Assembly: GCF_004028635.1 (NCBI RefSeq)
Contig: NZ_RQJW01000007.1
Span: 1-64,000 of the forward strand
Source of the DNA: Streptomyces cyaneus
GTDB lineage: Bacteria; Actinomycetota; Actinomycetes; Streptomycetales; Streptomycetaceae
Direction of reading: 5' to 3'
DNA: 64,000 nt
Made by a program: the position numbers and the translations under genes. This document shows, one piece after another, positions 6,866 through 15,370 of the stretch (position 1 is its first letter; every line of letters begins with the position of its first letter). The notes beneath the pieces were generated by a model, which was not told the DNA's origin, made no database searches, and saw nothing but the letters and a program-made list of their open reading frames with translations.

Positions 6866-9025
6866 ATGGCGCCACAGCAGGACGCCGGAGCGGGCGCGGA
6901 AGCGGAACTTCCGGAGTACGCCGGTCACTACCGTCTGCAGTCGCGCCTGGGGTCCGGGGGCATGGGCGTCGTACATCTGGCGCGGAGCACTTCGGGTATG
7001 CAGCTCGCGGTGAAGGTCGTGCATGCCGAGTTCGCGAGGGATCCCGAGTTCAGGGGGCGGTTCCGGCAGGAGGTGGGTGCGGCGCGCCGGGTGAGTGGTG
7101 CGTTCACCGCGCCCGTGGTCGACGCCGATCCGGAGGCCGAACGGCCCTGGATGGCCACGCTGTTCATCCCCGGCCCGACGCTCGCCGACCATGTGAAGCG
7201 GAACGGGCCGATGGACCAGGCGCAGCTGCGGCGGCTGATGGCCGGGCTGGCGGAGGCGCTGCGCGACATACACCGGGTCGGCGTCGTTCACCGGGACCTG
7301 AAGCCGAGCAATGTGCTGCTCGCCGATGACGGGCCGAAGGTCATCGACTTCGGCATCTCTCGGCCAAAGGACAGCGAACTGCGCACCGAGACGGGGAAGT
7401 TGATCGGTACGCCGCCGTTCATGGCGCCCGAGCAGTTCCGGCGGCCACGGGAGGTCGGGCCGGCCGCCGACATCTTCGCGCTCGGGTCCGTGTTGGTGCA
7501 CGCGGCGACGGGGCGGGGGCCGTTCGACTCCGACAGTCCGTACGTCGTCGCCTACCAGGTCGTCCATGACGAGCCGGACCTGACCGGCGTACCGGAGAAT
7601 CTCGCTCCGCTCGTGGCGCGCTGTCTGGCCAAGGAGCCCGAGGACCGGCCCACGCCCGACGAGTTGATGCGGGAACTGCGGTCGGTGGCGGCGTCGTACG
7701 ACACGCAGGCGTTCATTCCGGCGCAGCGGGCCGGCGAGACGCCGCCCAAGCCGGAGCGGGAGCGGGAGCCGGAGGCGGAGCTCGATCCGGTGCTGGGGGC
7801 GGGGCGAGGGCGGCGCGTCGGGGAGCAGGAGAAGCAGCCGGGGCGGCCGCCCGGAAGACGCCGGGGCAGACTGCTGGCCCTCGGAGCCGGGGCTGTCGGG
7901 CTCGCCGCGGTGGTCGCGCTGGCCTCCGTGCAGCTTCTCGGCGGTGTGGAACCGACGCCGGAGCACGAGAGCCCGCGGACCGCGTCGGCCGCTTTCGGCG
8001 CGTGGGCGAAGGCACCGGCGCCCAGGAAGGGCACGCCCCAGTGTTCGTACGGTGCGGGGAAGGTGCTGTGCGCCCAGACCGGGCTCGTCTTCGCGCTCGA
8101 CCCGCTGGACGGCCGGCTGCTGTGGCGCCACCCCGTCGACACGTCGCACGTGGACGGACCGCCGACCGTGGCGGGCGGCCTCGTGCACCCGTCGTCCTGG
8201 CTGGGCCGCCGACTGGAGGCGCTCGATCCCGCTACGGGCAAGGGCCGTTGGCAGCAGAACGTGCCCGCGTTCGGCGCAGCGTCGACCGCGGGCGGCATGC
8301 TGCTGCTCACCGGCGCCGACGGCACGGTCACCGGCATGGACGGCGCTTCGGGCGACACTAAGTGGAGCGGCACCGTACCGGGTCACCAGGCGCCGTACTT
8401 CGTCTCCTTCGCCGGAGATCCGCTGGCGTACACGACGACGACCTCCGACGACGATTCGAGCACCCGGGTCACCGCGGTGGACCCGGCCACGGGTGACGTG
8501 CGCTGGGACGCCCGGCTGAAGGGGACGCTGAAGCTCGTCGGTACGTCGGACGGGTCGGCCTACTTCGTCTCCTTCGAGGGGATCTACAGCGATACGAAGG
8601 CTGTGGTCCGCTACTCCCCCGCCGACCGGACGTCGCGGCGCGTGGCTCTGCCCCTCGCCCTCCGGCAGGCGCGCGGCACCGTACGCGGGGACGTCGTCCA
8701 TCTCGTGGGCAGCGACGGGACGCTGGTCGCCGTCGACATGGAGGCGCGCAGGCAGCTGTGGAGCCTGGAGACGGCCGTGCTGCGCACGTCGTCGCCCGTC
8801 GCCGACGGCCGGCATGTGTACGTCACCGCCCCCGACGGCCGGCTGCTCGCCGTGGATGCCCGCGAGGGCCGGCTCCTGGGCCAGACGCCGCCCCGGCTGG
8901 GCCCGAACTCGGACCGGGTGACGGCCGACCTGCCCGAGCCGGTGCTGGCCGACGGCCGCGTCTACGCGAGCGCCCCCGACGGCACCGTCTTCGCCGTCGA
9001 CGCCCGCGACCCCGCTGACTGGTGA
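6866..9025 (+). CDS. Membrane Ser/Thr protein kinase with C-terminal PQQ/WD40-like beta-propeller
   Basis: 719-aa Hanks-type kinase. The cytoplasmic kinase domain (about residues 20-280) has the glycine loop GSGGMG, ATP-binding lysine LAVKVV, catalytic HRDLKPSN, DFG (IDFGIS) and GTPPFMAPEQ. A Pro/Glu-rich juxtamembrane linker is followed by one membrane segment (about 333-358, LALGAGAVGLAAVVALASVQ) and an extracytoplasmic PQQ-like propeller with repeated blades such as VFALDPLDGRLLW, VTAVDPATGDVRW, LVAVDMEARRQLW and VFAVDARDP. This is the AfsK-like architecture: an outer ligand-sensing propeller linked to a cytoplasmic kinase. The ATG follows GGGGGTGG. A strong hairpin separates it from convergent ilvD. 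Substrates are unknown. Confidence 0.92.
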   Translation: MAPQQDAGAGAEAELPEYAGHYRLQSRLGSGGMGVVHLARSTSGMQLAVKVVHAEFARDPEFRGRFRQEVGAARRVSGAFTAPVVDADPEAERPWMATLFIPGPTLADHVKRNGPMDQAQLRRLMAGLAEALRDIHRVGVVHRDLKPSNVLLADDGPKVIDFGISRPKDSELRTETGKLIGTPPFMAPEQFRRPREVGPAADIFALGSVLVHAATGRGPFDSDSPYVVAYQVVHDEPDLTGVPENLAPLVARCLAKEPEDRPTPDELMRELRSVAASYDTQAFIPAQRAGETPPKPEREREPEAELDPVLGAGRGRRVGEQEKQPGRPPGRRRGRLLALGAGAVGLAAVVALASVQLLGGVEPTPEHESPRTASAAFGAWAKAPAPRKGTPQCSYGAGKVLCAQTGLVFALDPLDGRLLWRHPVDTSHVDGPPTVAGGLVHPSSWLGRRLEALDPATGKGRWQQNVPAFGAASTAGGMLLLTGADGTVTGMDGASGDTKWSGTVPGHQAPYFVSFAGDPLAYTTTTSDDDSSTRVTAVDPATGDVRWDARLKGTLKLVGTSDGSAYFVSFEGIYSDTKAVVRYSPADRTSRRVALPLALRQARGTVRGDVVHLVGSDGTLVAVDMEARRQLWSLETAVLRTSSPVADGRHVYVTAPDGRLLAVDAREGRLLGQTPPRLGPNSDRVTADLPEPVLADGRVYASAPDGTVFAVDARDPADW

Positions 9026-9097
9026 CGCCCGCCGCGCCTCCGCCCGCCGGGTGACGCCCGGCCGCGCCCCGGCCGCCTGTTGACGCCGCACACGCGA

Positions 9098-9133
9098 AAG
9101 GGCCGCCCCCGCAACCAGCAGGAGGCGGCCCTT
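9098..9133. terminator. Bidirectional terminator between kinase gene and ilvD
   Basis: Perfect 10-bp stem AAGGGCCGCC (9098-9107) / GGCGGCCCTT (9124-9133), flanked by A-rich and T-rich ends (CGAAAGGG ... CCCTTCG), between convergent genes. Confidence 0.8.
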
Positions 9134-9144
9134 CGACGTGAGGG

Positions 9145-10998
9145 TCAGCCCAGTTTGCTGACGTCCCGCACCGCGCCCTTGTCGGCGCTGGTCGCCATCG
9201 CGGCGTAGGCCCGCAGTGCCGCCGACACCTTGCGTTCGCGGTTCTTCGGGGCGTACGCCCCGTTCAACGCCTGCTCACGGCGGGCGAGTTCCGCATCGTC
9301 GACGAGCAACTCGATCGAGCGATTCGGGATGTCGATGCGGATACGGTCGCCGTCCTCGACGAGGGCGATCGTGCCGCCGGACGCAGCCTCCGGGGAGGCG
9401 TGGCCGATGGACAGGCCGGACGTACCGCCGGAGAAACGGCCGTCGGTGATCAGGGCGCAGGTCTTGCCGAGGCCGCGGCCCTTGAGGAAGGACGTCGGGT
9501 AGAGCATCTCCTGCATGCCGGGGCCGCCCTTGGGACCCTCGTATCGGATGACGACGACATCACCATCCGTCACCTGCTTGTTGAGGATCTTCTCGACGGC
9601 CTCTTCCTGCGACTCGCAGACGACCGCCGGACCCTCGAAGGTCCAGATGGACTCGTCCACGCCCGCGGTCTTCACCACGCAGCCGTCCACGGCGAGGTTG
9701 CCCCTGAGGACCGCCAGGCCGCCGTCCTTGGAGTACGCGTGCTCGGCGCTGCGGATGCAACCGCCCTCGGCGTCCTCGTCGAGCGCCTCCCAGCGCTCGG
9801 ACTGCGAGAAGGCCTCGGCCGACCGGACGCATCCAGGAGCGGCGTGCCACAGCTCGACGGCCTCGGGAGAAGGCGACCCGCCCCGCACGTCCCAGGTCTT
9901 CAGCCAGTCCGACAGGGACGGGCTGTGAACGGCGTGCACGTCCTCGTTCAGCAGGCCGGCGCGGTGCAGCTCGCCCAGCAGGGCCGGGATGCCGCCGGCG
10001 CGGTGCACGTCCTCCATGTAGTACGTGCGGTCCTTGGCGACGTTGGGAGCGACCTTGGCCAGGCACGGGACCCTGCGGCTGACCGCGTCGATCTGCTCCA
10101 GTCCGAACGGAACGTCCGCCTCCTGGGCGGCGGCCAGCAGGTGCAGGATCGTGTTGGTGGAGCCGCCCATCGCGATGTCGAGGGCCATGGCGTTCTCGAA
10201 GGCCGCGAAGGTGGCGACGTTGCGCGGCAGGACCGTGTCGTCGTCCTGCTCGTAGTAGCGGCGGGTGATGTCCATGACCGTCTGCGCCGCCGCGACGTAC
10301 AGCTGCTTACGGGCCGTGTGCGTGGCCAGCACCGAGCCGTTGCCGGGCAGGGACAGGCCGATGGCCTCGGTCAGGCAGTTCATCGAGTTGGCGGTGAACA
10401 TGCCGGAGCAGGAACCGCAGGTCGGACAGGCGTTCTCCTCGATACGGAGGATGTCCTCGTCCGAGATCTTGTCGTTCACGGCGTCGGAGATCGCATCGAC
10501 CAGGTCGAGCGTGCGGACCGTACCGTCCACGAGAGTCGCGCGGCCGGACTCCATCGGGCCGCCGGAGACGAAGACGGTCGGGATGTTGAGCCGCAGAGCG
10601 GCGTTCAGCATGCCCGGGGTGATCTTGTCGCAGTTGGAGATGCAGATCAGGGCGTCGGCGCAGTGGGCCTCGACCATGTACTCGACCGAGTCGGCGATCA
10701 GGTCGCGGGAGGGCAGGCTGTACAGCATGCCGCCGTGGCCCATCGCGATGCCGTCGTCCACCGCGATCGTGTTGAACTCGCGCGGGATGCCGCCGGCCTC
10801 CCGGATCGCCTCGCTGACGATCCGGCCGACGGGCTGGAGGTGGGTGTGGCCGGGCACGAACTCGGTGAAGGAGTTCGCCACCGCGATGATCGGCTTCCGG
10901 CCGATGTCCGCACCGGGTACACCGGAGGCGCGCATAAGGGCGCGGGCGCCCGCCATGTTGCGACCGTGGGTGACTGTGCGGGACCTCAGCTCGGGCAT
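9145..10998 (-). CDS. ilvD: Dihydroxy-acid dehydratase
   Basis: 617-aa Fe-S enzyme of branched-chain amino acid synthesis, converting 2,3-dihydroxy-isovalerate and its methyl homologue to the 2-keto acids. Cluster-ligand cysteines are seen in SNCDKITPGM (Cys123) and CPTCGSCSGMFTANSMNC (around residue 192). The IlvD/Edd C-terminal signature includes GRFSGGTSGLSIGHASPEA. Length matches the long E. coli-type enzyme. The ATG at 10998 follows AAGGAGCGAGCGACG. Upstream on the coding strand, AGTCTCTG is directly repeated in the probable promoter region (about 11020-11050). It is monocistronic, as is common in Streptomyces where it lies apart from ilvBNC. Confidence 0.97.
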   Translation of the reverse strand: MPELRSRTVTHGRNMAGARALMRASGVPGADIGRKPIIAVANSFTEFVPGHTHLQPVGRIVSEAIREAGGIPREFNTIAVDDGIAMGHGGMLYSLPSRDLIADSVEYMVEAHCADALICISNCDKITPGMLNAALRLNIPTVFVSGGPMESGRATLVDGTVRTLDLVDAISDAVNDKISDEDILRIEENACPTCGSCSGMFTANSMNCLTEAIGLSLPGNGSVLATHTARKQLYVAAAQTVMDITRRYYEQDDDTVLPRNVATFAAFENAMALDIAMGGSTNTILHLLAAAQEADVPFGLEQIDAVSRRVPCLAKVAPNVAKDRTYYMEDVHRAGGIPALLGELHRAGLLNEDVHAVHSPSLSDWLKTWDVRGGSPSPEAVELWHAAPGCVRSAEAFSQSERWEALDEDAEGGCIRSAEHAYSKDGGLAVLRGNLAVDGCVVKTAGVDESIWTFEGPAVVCESQEEAVEKILNKQVTDGDVVVIRYEGPKGGPGMQEMLYPTSFLKGRGLGKTCALITDGRFSGGTSGLSIGHASPEAASGGTIALVEDGDRIRIDIPNRSIELLVDDAELARREQALNGAYAPKNRERKVSAALRAYAAMATSADKGAVRDVSKLG

Positions 10999-11152
10999 CG
11001 TCGCTCGCTCCTTCGGGACTGCAGAGACTGCGATCAGAGACTTCTGACTGCTAACGAGCGTACGCCGGTCATCCAGAGGTCGGGACGAGGTGTCCGGAAT
11101 ACGGGATGCATGTCTCGTGGAGCAGGCGGTGACTCACTCGGCGGCAGGTGAC

Positions 11153-11794
11153 TCACTCGTCGGCGGCGTAGCGCCCGGTGAGATGCCCCTGCACCACCGG
11201 CGCCACGCGCGCGATGATCTGCTCCGGGTCCGCCGACGCGATCGGCTCGATCTTGATGACGTATCTCATCATCGCGATACCCACCAGCTGCGCGGCCGCG
11301 AGCTCGGCACGCAGTTCCGCGTCCGGGGCGTCGATCTCCCCGGCGATGCGCCGCAGCAGCTGAGCGGAGACGAGCCGCCGGAAAACGGAGGCGGCGGCCT
11401 CGTTGTTGACCGCCGACCGAACGATCGCGAGCAGCGGCTTGCGGGTCACGGGGTTCTCCCAGAGCCCGAAGATGGTGCGCGTCATGCGCTCGCCCACGCC
11501 ATCGAGCGGCCCCTCCAGCACCGCGTCCCGCACCTTGAGGGCGGGCGCGAAGGCGACCTCCACCGCCGCCTCGAAGACCTGCTCCTTGGTGCCGAAGTAG
11601 TGATGCACGAGGGCCGAGTCCACCCCGGCCGCCTTGGCGATACCGCGCACGGACGTCTTCTCGTACCCCCGCTCGGAGAACTCCTCGCGGGCCGCGTCCA
11701 GGATGCGGTCCCGGGTGTCGGCGGATTCCGTACGAGGGGGCCGGCCCCGGCGTCGGGAGGCCACCCCGCCCCGCCCCGAGGTGGCGTCGGTCAC
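11153..11794 (-). CDS. TetR family transcriptional regulator
   Basis: 213-aa DNA-binding regulator. After a basic RRRGRPPR tail the TetR helix-turn-helix occupies about residues 25-75 (ILDAAREEFSERGYEKTSVRGIAKAAGVDSALVHHYFGTKEQVF). The rest is a helical ligand domain of the TetR_C type containing MMRYVIKIEPIA. The GTG at 11794 overlaps the TGA of the upstream isomerase gene in a GTGA junction, so the two are translationally coupled. Targets are unknown; such coupled regulators often control their own operon. A second start further in is unlikely, because the basic N-terminal tail is typical. Confidence 0.9.
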   Translation of the reverse strand: MTDATSGRGGVASRRRGRPPRTESADTRDRILDAAREEFSERGYEKTSVRGIAKAAGVDSALVHHYFGTKEQVFEAAVEVAFAPALKVRDAVLEGPLDGVGERMTRTIFGLWENPVTRKPLLAIVRSAVNNEAAASVFRRLVSAQLLRRIAGEIDAPDAELRAELAAAQLVGIAMMRYVIKIEPIASADPEQIIARVAPVVQGHLTGRYAADE

Positions 11795-12615
11795 GGTCGG
11801 GGCACCTTCACCGACGAGGCCAGATGCAGCCGCGTGAAGGCGAGGGCCTCGGCGAGATCGGCCTCGCGTTCGGCGCTGGACATCGCGCGGCGGGTGTTGA
11901 CCTCGATGACTACGTGCCCGTCGAAGCCGGACAGGGCGAGACGCTCCAGCACCTCGGCGCAGGGCTGGTTGCCGCGCCCCGGAACGAGGTGCTCGTCCTT
12001 GGCCGACCCTCTCCCGTCCGCGAGATGAACATGCCCCAGCCGGTCCCCCATGCGATCGATCATCTGCAGCGCGTCGCTACGGGCCGTAGCGGTGTGGCTG
12101 AGGTCGATCGTGAAGTGCCGGTAGTCGTCCTTCGTCACATCCCAGTCGGGGGCGTACGCAAGCATCTCGCGGTCGCGGTAGCGCCAGGGGTACATGTTCT
12201 CGACGGCGAACCGCACATCCGTCTCGTTCGCCATCCGCCAGATTCCGGCGACGAAGTCTCGGGCGTACTGGCGCTGCCAGCGGAACGGCGGATGTACGAC
12301 GACCGTCGAGGCCCCCAGCTTCTCGGCGGCCGCCTGGGCTCGCTGGAGCTTGGTCCAGGGGTCGGTGGACCACACGCGCTGGGTGATCAGCAGACAGGGG
12401 GCGTGTACGGCGAGGATCGGGATCTGGTGGTAGTCACTGAGCCGACGCAGCGCTTCCATGTCCTGGCTGACCGGGTCGGTCCACACCATGACCTCGACAC
12501 CGTCGTACCCGAGGCGCGCGGCGATCTCGAAGGCCGTCGCCGTCGACTCCGGATAGACGGAGGCCGTCGACAGGGCGACCTTCGCATCCGGGATGCGCAC
12601 CACTGGTTCTGCCAC
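11791..12615 (-). CDS. Sugar phosphate isomerase/epimerase (AP endonuclease 2-type TIM barrel)
   Basis: About 274 aa from the GTG at 12615 (VAEPVVRIPDAKVALSTASVYPE). The fold is the xylose-isomerase-like TIM barrel: strand segments GYDGVEVMVW, ILAVHAPCLL, TVVVHPPFRW, RFAVENMYPW, FTIDLSHTATA, HVHLADG and GHVVIEVNTR, with conserved His/Glu/Asp metal ligands. It is annotated as sugar phosphate isomerase in streptomycetes, but no substrate is proven. An open frame continues to a distal start, with Arg/Ser-rich sequence unlike the family; the GTG at 12615 is preferred although no clear ribosome site precedes it. The stop overlaps the TetR gene start. Confidence 0.83.
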   Translation of the reverse strand: MAEPVVRIPDAKVALSTASVYPESTATAFEIAARLGYDGVEVMVWTDPVSQDMEALRRLSDYHQIPILAVHAPCLLITQRVWSTDPWTKLQRAQAAAEKLGASTVVVHPPFRWQRQYARDFVAGIWRMANETDVRFAVENMYPWRYRDREMLAYAPDWDVTKDDYRHFTIDLSHTATARSDALQMIDRMGDRLGHVHLADGRGSAKDEHLVPGRGNQPCAEVLERLALSGFDGHVVIEVNTRRAMSSAEREADLAEALAFTRLHLASSVKVPRP

Positions 12616-12949
12616 GAGGGACAGAGTACGGGGCGCCAACGAACGCCGGGGAACCGATGGCAGCCCGACCGCCACGGGGGTCTGCAATCGGCCAGGGGCG
12701 CGAACTGGTCATATGCCGGGCGGCTGGAGCGGGGGCGCGGGTGGGGGGTGTGGCGGGGTTCACGCGGTTGCGGGGGCGTAGGGCGCGGGGCCTGGACGGT
12801 TGCGTCGGCTTGGGGGCGCCCGGCGTGGGGGCTGGGCGGGGGTGGGTCGCTCGGCCCGGCGCTGGCCGGGTGCCGCCAGCGCCCACCCGTGCCGCCCCAG
12901 CGGCACGACTGCCCGCGGCTGGGGCGGCGGGCTGCCGCCCCTTCGACCC
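12616..12949. other. GC-rich intergenic sequence upstream of the isomerase gene
   Basis: No supported gene. It is mostly G-rich runs (GGGGGCG-type) with a local inverted arrangement of GGCTGGGGCGGC-like blocks near 12917-12935. Open frames on either strand are Arg/Gly/Pro-rich and lack ribosome sites. It leads into the dispersed repeats that follow. Confidence 0.45.
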
Positions 12950-13028
12950 CGCCGTCCTGGGGGCCTGCGGCCCCCAGACCCCCGCTTCGGCCCTGAACGG
13001 GCCTCGTCCTCAAACGCCGGACGGGCTG
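12950..13028 (-). repeat. Dispersed GC-rich intergenic repeat, copy 1
   Basis: Reading the minus strand: CAGCCCGTCCGGCGTTTGAGGACGAGG, a CCCGTTCAGGGC-type hairpin, then CGGGGGTCTGGGGGCCGCAGG-type palindrome. The same module occurs at 30183-30273 and 41375-41465. It lies between genes in every case and resembles the abundant REP-like intergenic module of Streptomyces genomes. Confidence 0.85.
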
Positions 13029-13097
13029 AAATTGCCTGGGCTGAAGTGCCTGGGCCAGCACTGCGAAGTGGCCGCGAAGTCCCCCGGCCCCCGGCCC

Positions 13098-13249
13098 GCG
13101 TACCCCCACGGGCCCGCACCCGCCCACGGCGGGAAGGGGACGTGCCGGGGGGTGTCCGCCCGCAGTGGCCGGCGTCAACACGCGGCACCTCTTGGCCTAA
13201 GGTGACCGCCGGTCCGAGGACGGACACCCCCCGGCGCGGCCCCGACCCA
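13098..13249 (+). repeat. Structured ~150-bp repeat element, copy A
   Basis: A 152-bp block that recurs in inverse orientation at 41170-41322 with about a dozen differences. Its core (13145-13234, 90 bp) is bounded by perfect 14-bp inverted repeats, CCGGGGGGTGTCCG at 13145-13158 and CGGACACCCCCCGG at 13221-13234. Inside lies the second nested pair GGCCGGCGTCA / TGACCGCCGGTCC, so the whole core folds as one long hairpin. No coding frame explains the conservation. It lies 70 bp from a REP-like module, as does the other copy. Confidence 0.85.
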
Positions 13250-13336
13250 CAACGCACCCGCAGGCGCCACGCGCACGCCCACCGGATGGCAACGGGCCGC
13301 CGCAGGCATCCCCATCTCAACCGCCGGAGGCCCCCG

Positions 13337-14269
13337 CTACCCCACCGACAAGTGATCCAACTTCCGCAAGATCACGCCTTCCCGCAACGCCCAAGGGCAG
13401 ATCTCCAACGTCTCCACCCCGAACAGATCCATCGCCCCCTCAGCCACCAGCGCCCCCGCAAGCAGCTGCCCCGCGCGCCCCTCCGAGACGCCCGGCAGTT
13501 CCGCGCGCTCGGCGACCGTCATGCCCGCCAGCTGCGGAACCCAGCCCTCCAAGGACTCCCGCTTCAGCTCGCGCTGGACGTACACGCCCTCCGCGGAGCG
13601 GGCCGCGCCGGCGAGGCGGGCAAGTTGCTTGAACGTCTTCGACGTGGCGACCACGTGATCAGGAGCCCCGAAGCGGCTGAATTCGCCGACCGTACGGGCG
13701 ATCTGGGCGCGGACATGCCGCCGCAGCGCCCGTATGTCCTCAGGATCGGGTGGATCCCCCGGCAGCCAGCCGGCCGTAAGACGCCCCGCGCCCAACGGCA
13801 ACGACACCGCCGCATCCGGCTCCTCGTCGATGCCGTACGCGATCTCCAGGCTGCCGCCCCCGATGTCCAGCACCAACAGTTTCCCGGCCGACCACCCGAA
13901 CCACCGCCGCGCGGCGAGAAACGTCAGCCGAGCCTCCTCCGCCCCGCTGAGAACCTGCAGCTCAACCCCGGTCTCAACCTTCACGCGCGCGAGAACGTCA
14001 TCCGCGTTGCTGGCCTCCCGCACCGCCGACGTCGCGAACGGCAGCACTTCCTCGACACCCTTGTCCTCGGCGGCCTGCAACGCCTCATGGACGACGCCGA
14101 CCAGTTTGTCGATGCCCTCGGGACCGATGGCCCCGCTGTCGTCGAGGAGTTGGGCAAGGCGCAGCTCCGCCTTGTGTGAGTGCGCGGGCAACGGGCGCGC
14201 GCCAGGGTGTGCATCCACCACCAGCAGATGCACCGTGTTCGATCCCACGTCGAGGACACCGAGTCTCAT
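13337..14269 (-). CDS. Ppx/GppA family exopolyphosphatase / pppGpp phosphohydrolase
   Basis: 310 aa, ASKHA-fold phosphatase of polyphosphate and/or pppGpp. The N-terminal phosphate loop is GVLDVGSNTVHLLVVDA (residues 4-20), the central catalytic/phosphate segment is LVLDIGGGSLEIAYG, and FATSAVREA-type helices lie between. At about 310 aa it is the short form without the C-terminal HD domain, like actinobacterial PPX1/PPX2. The ATG at 14269 is immediately before the phosphate loop strand, so it is the start even though the frame stays open further upstream. It is divergent from the Cys-rich hypothetical gene. Which substrate dominates cannot be told. Confidence 0.9.
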   Translation of the reverse strand: MRLGVLDVGSNTVHLLVVDAHPGARPLPAHSHKAELRLAQLLDDSGAIGPEGIDKLVGVVHEALQAAEDKGVEEVLPFATSAVREASNADDVLARVKVETGVELQVLSGAEEARLTFLAARRWFGWSAGKLLVLDIGGGSLEIAYGIDEEPDAAVSLPLGAGRLTAGWLPGDPPDPEDIRALRRHVRAQIARTVGEFSRFGAPDHVVATSKTFKQLARLAGAARSAEGVYVQRELKRESLEGWVPQLAGMTVAERAELPGVSEGRAGQLLAGALVAEGAMDLFGVETLEICPWALREGVILRKLDHLSVG

Positions 14270-14343
14270 GTACGGAACGCTACTGCCACCTGGGCGATCC
14301 TCCGTCCTCGAAGCCGCAGCCTCGGACGCCGTACCCTGGTCCC

Positions 14344-15228
14344 GTGCCAAAGACGAAAAAGGCGAAGAACGAAAAGATGGACAAATCTCCCAAGGATTCC
14401 TCGAAGGGTTCCTCCCGGGGTTCTTCGCAGGCGAAGGCAGCAACCAAGCCCAAGAAGCCGAAGAACGGCTCCCCTGAACCGGACGAGAAGGGGCTCGACT
14501 TCGCTCGCGCATGGGTGGAGTTCCCTGATCCGGCGGACGACGAGCAGGTCTTCCGCTGCGATCTGACATGGCTGACCTCCCGTTGGAACTGCATCTTCGG
14601 CAGCGGCTGCCAGGGCATCCAGGCGGGCCGCGCGGACGACGGCTGCTGCACGCTGGGCGCGCACTTCTCGGACGAGGACGACGAGAAGCGCGTCGCCGAG
14701 CATGTGGCAAGGCTCACGCCCGACATCTGGCAGCACCACGACGAGGGCATGGAGCACGGCTGGGTCTCGGAGGACGAGGACGGCGACCGCCAGACTCGCC
14801 CCTACAACGGCTCGTGCATCTTCCAGAACCGCCCCGGTTTCGCGGGCGGCGCGGGCTGCTCGCTGCACATCCTCGCGCTGAAGGAAGGCCGCGAGCCGCT
14901 GGAGACCAAGCCGGACGTCTGCTGGCAGCTGCCGGTGCGGCGGACGTACGACTGGATCGACCGGCCCGACGACACGCGCGTGCTGCAGGTGTCGATCGGT
15001 GAGTACGACCGCCGCGGCTGGGGCCCCGGCGGCCACGACCTGCACTGGTGGTGCACCTCGGCGACCTCGGCGCACGGCGCGGGCGACCCGGTGTACGTGT
15101 CCTACCGGCCCGAGCTGATCGAGCTGATGGGCAAGGCGGGCTACGACCGCCTGGTCGAACTGTGCGAGGCACGGCTGGCGTCCCAGCTGCCGTTGCTGGC
15201 ACCGCATCCGGCGGATCCCGTCGACTAG
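14344..15228 (+). CDS. Cysteine-rich conserved hypothetical protein
   Basis: 294 aa from GTG 14344; ATG 14377 (MDKSPKDSS) is a possible alternative. A Lys/Ser/Pro-rich N-terminus of about 45 residues precedes a globular part with many cysteines: WNCIFGSGCQG, DDGCCTLGAHF, NGSCIFQNR, GAGCSLHIL, DVCWQLPV, HWWCTS. The spacing suggests a metal- or cluster-binding site, loosely reminiscent of DUF3109/YkgJ-type proteins, but I do not recognise the family firmly. It is divergent from the ppx gene with only 74 bp between starts, so promoters must overlap. A GC hairpin follows the stop. Confidence 0.75.
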   Translation: MPKTKKAKNEKMDKSPKDSSKGSSRGSSQAKAATKPKKPKNGSPEPDEKGLDFARAWVEFPDPADDEQVFRCDLTWLTSRWNCIFGSGCQGIQAGRADDGCCTLGAHFSDEDDEKRVAEHVARLTPDIWQHHDEGMEHGWVSEDEDGDRQTRPYNGSCIFQNRPGFAGGAGCSLHILALKEGREPLETKPDVCWQLPVRRTYDWIDRPDDTRVLQVSIGEYDRRGWGPGGHDLHWWCTSATSAHGAGDPVYVSYRPELIELMGKAGYDRLVELCEARLASQLPLLAPHPADPVD

Positions 15229-15230
15229 GA

Positions 15231-15250
15231 GGTCGGCCAGAAGGCCGGCC
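15231..15250 (+). terminator. Hairpin after the Cys-rich gene
   Basis: GGTCGGCC (15231-15238) pairs with GGCCGGCC (15243-15250) with one G.T pair and an AGAA loop, three bases after the stop codon. No T-tract. The sequence that follows to 15370 is a degenerate run of GGTCGCCGGCC and CCCGACC units without a gene. Confidence 0.5.
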
Positions 15251-15370
15251 AAGGTCCCTGGACGGAGTCGTCGGCCCAGGTCGCCGACCAAGGTCGCCGG
15301 CCGAGGTCGCCGGCCATGACCCGACCGCGACCCGACCCGCGACCCGACCGCGACCGCAGCGCCCGCCGCT

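Noticed and set aside
6782..9091. 769-codon open frame antisense to the Ser/Thr kinase gene
   Set aside because: The plus strand has all kinase motifs and propeller blades; the antisense product has none and is Arg-rich.
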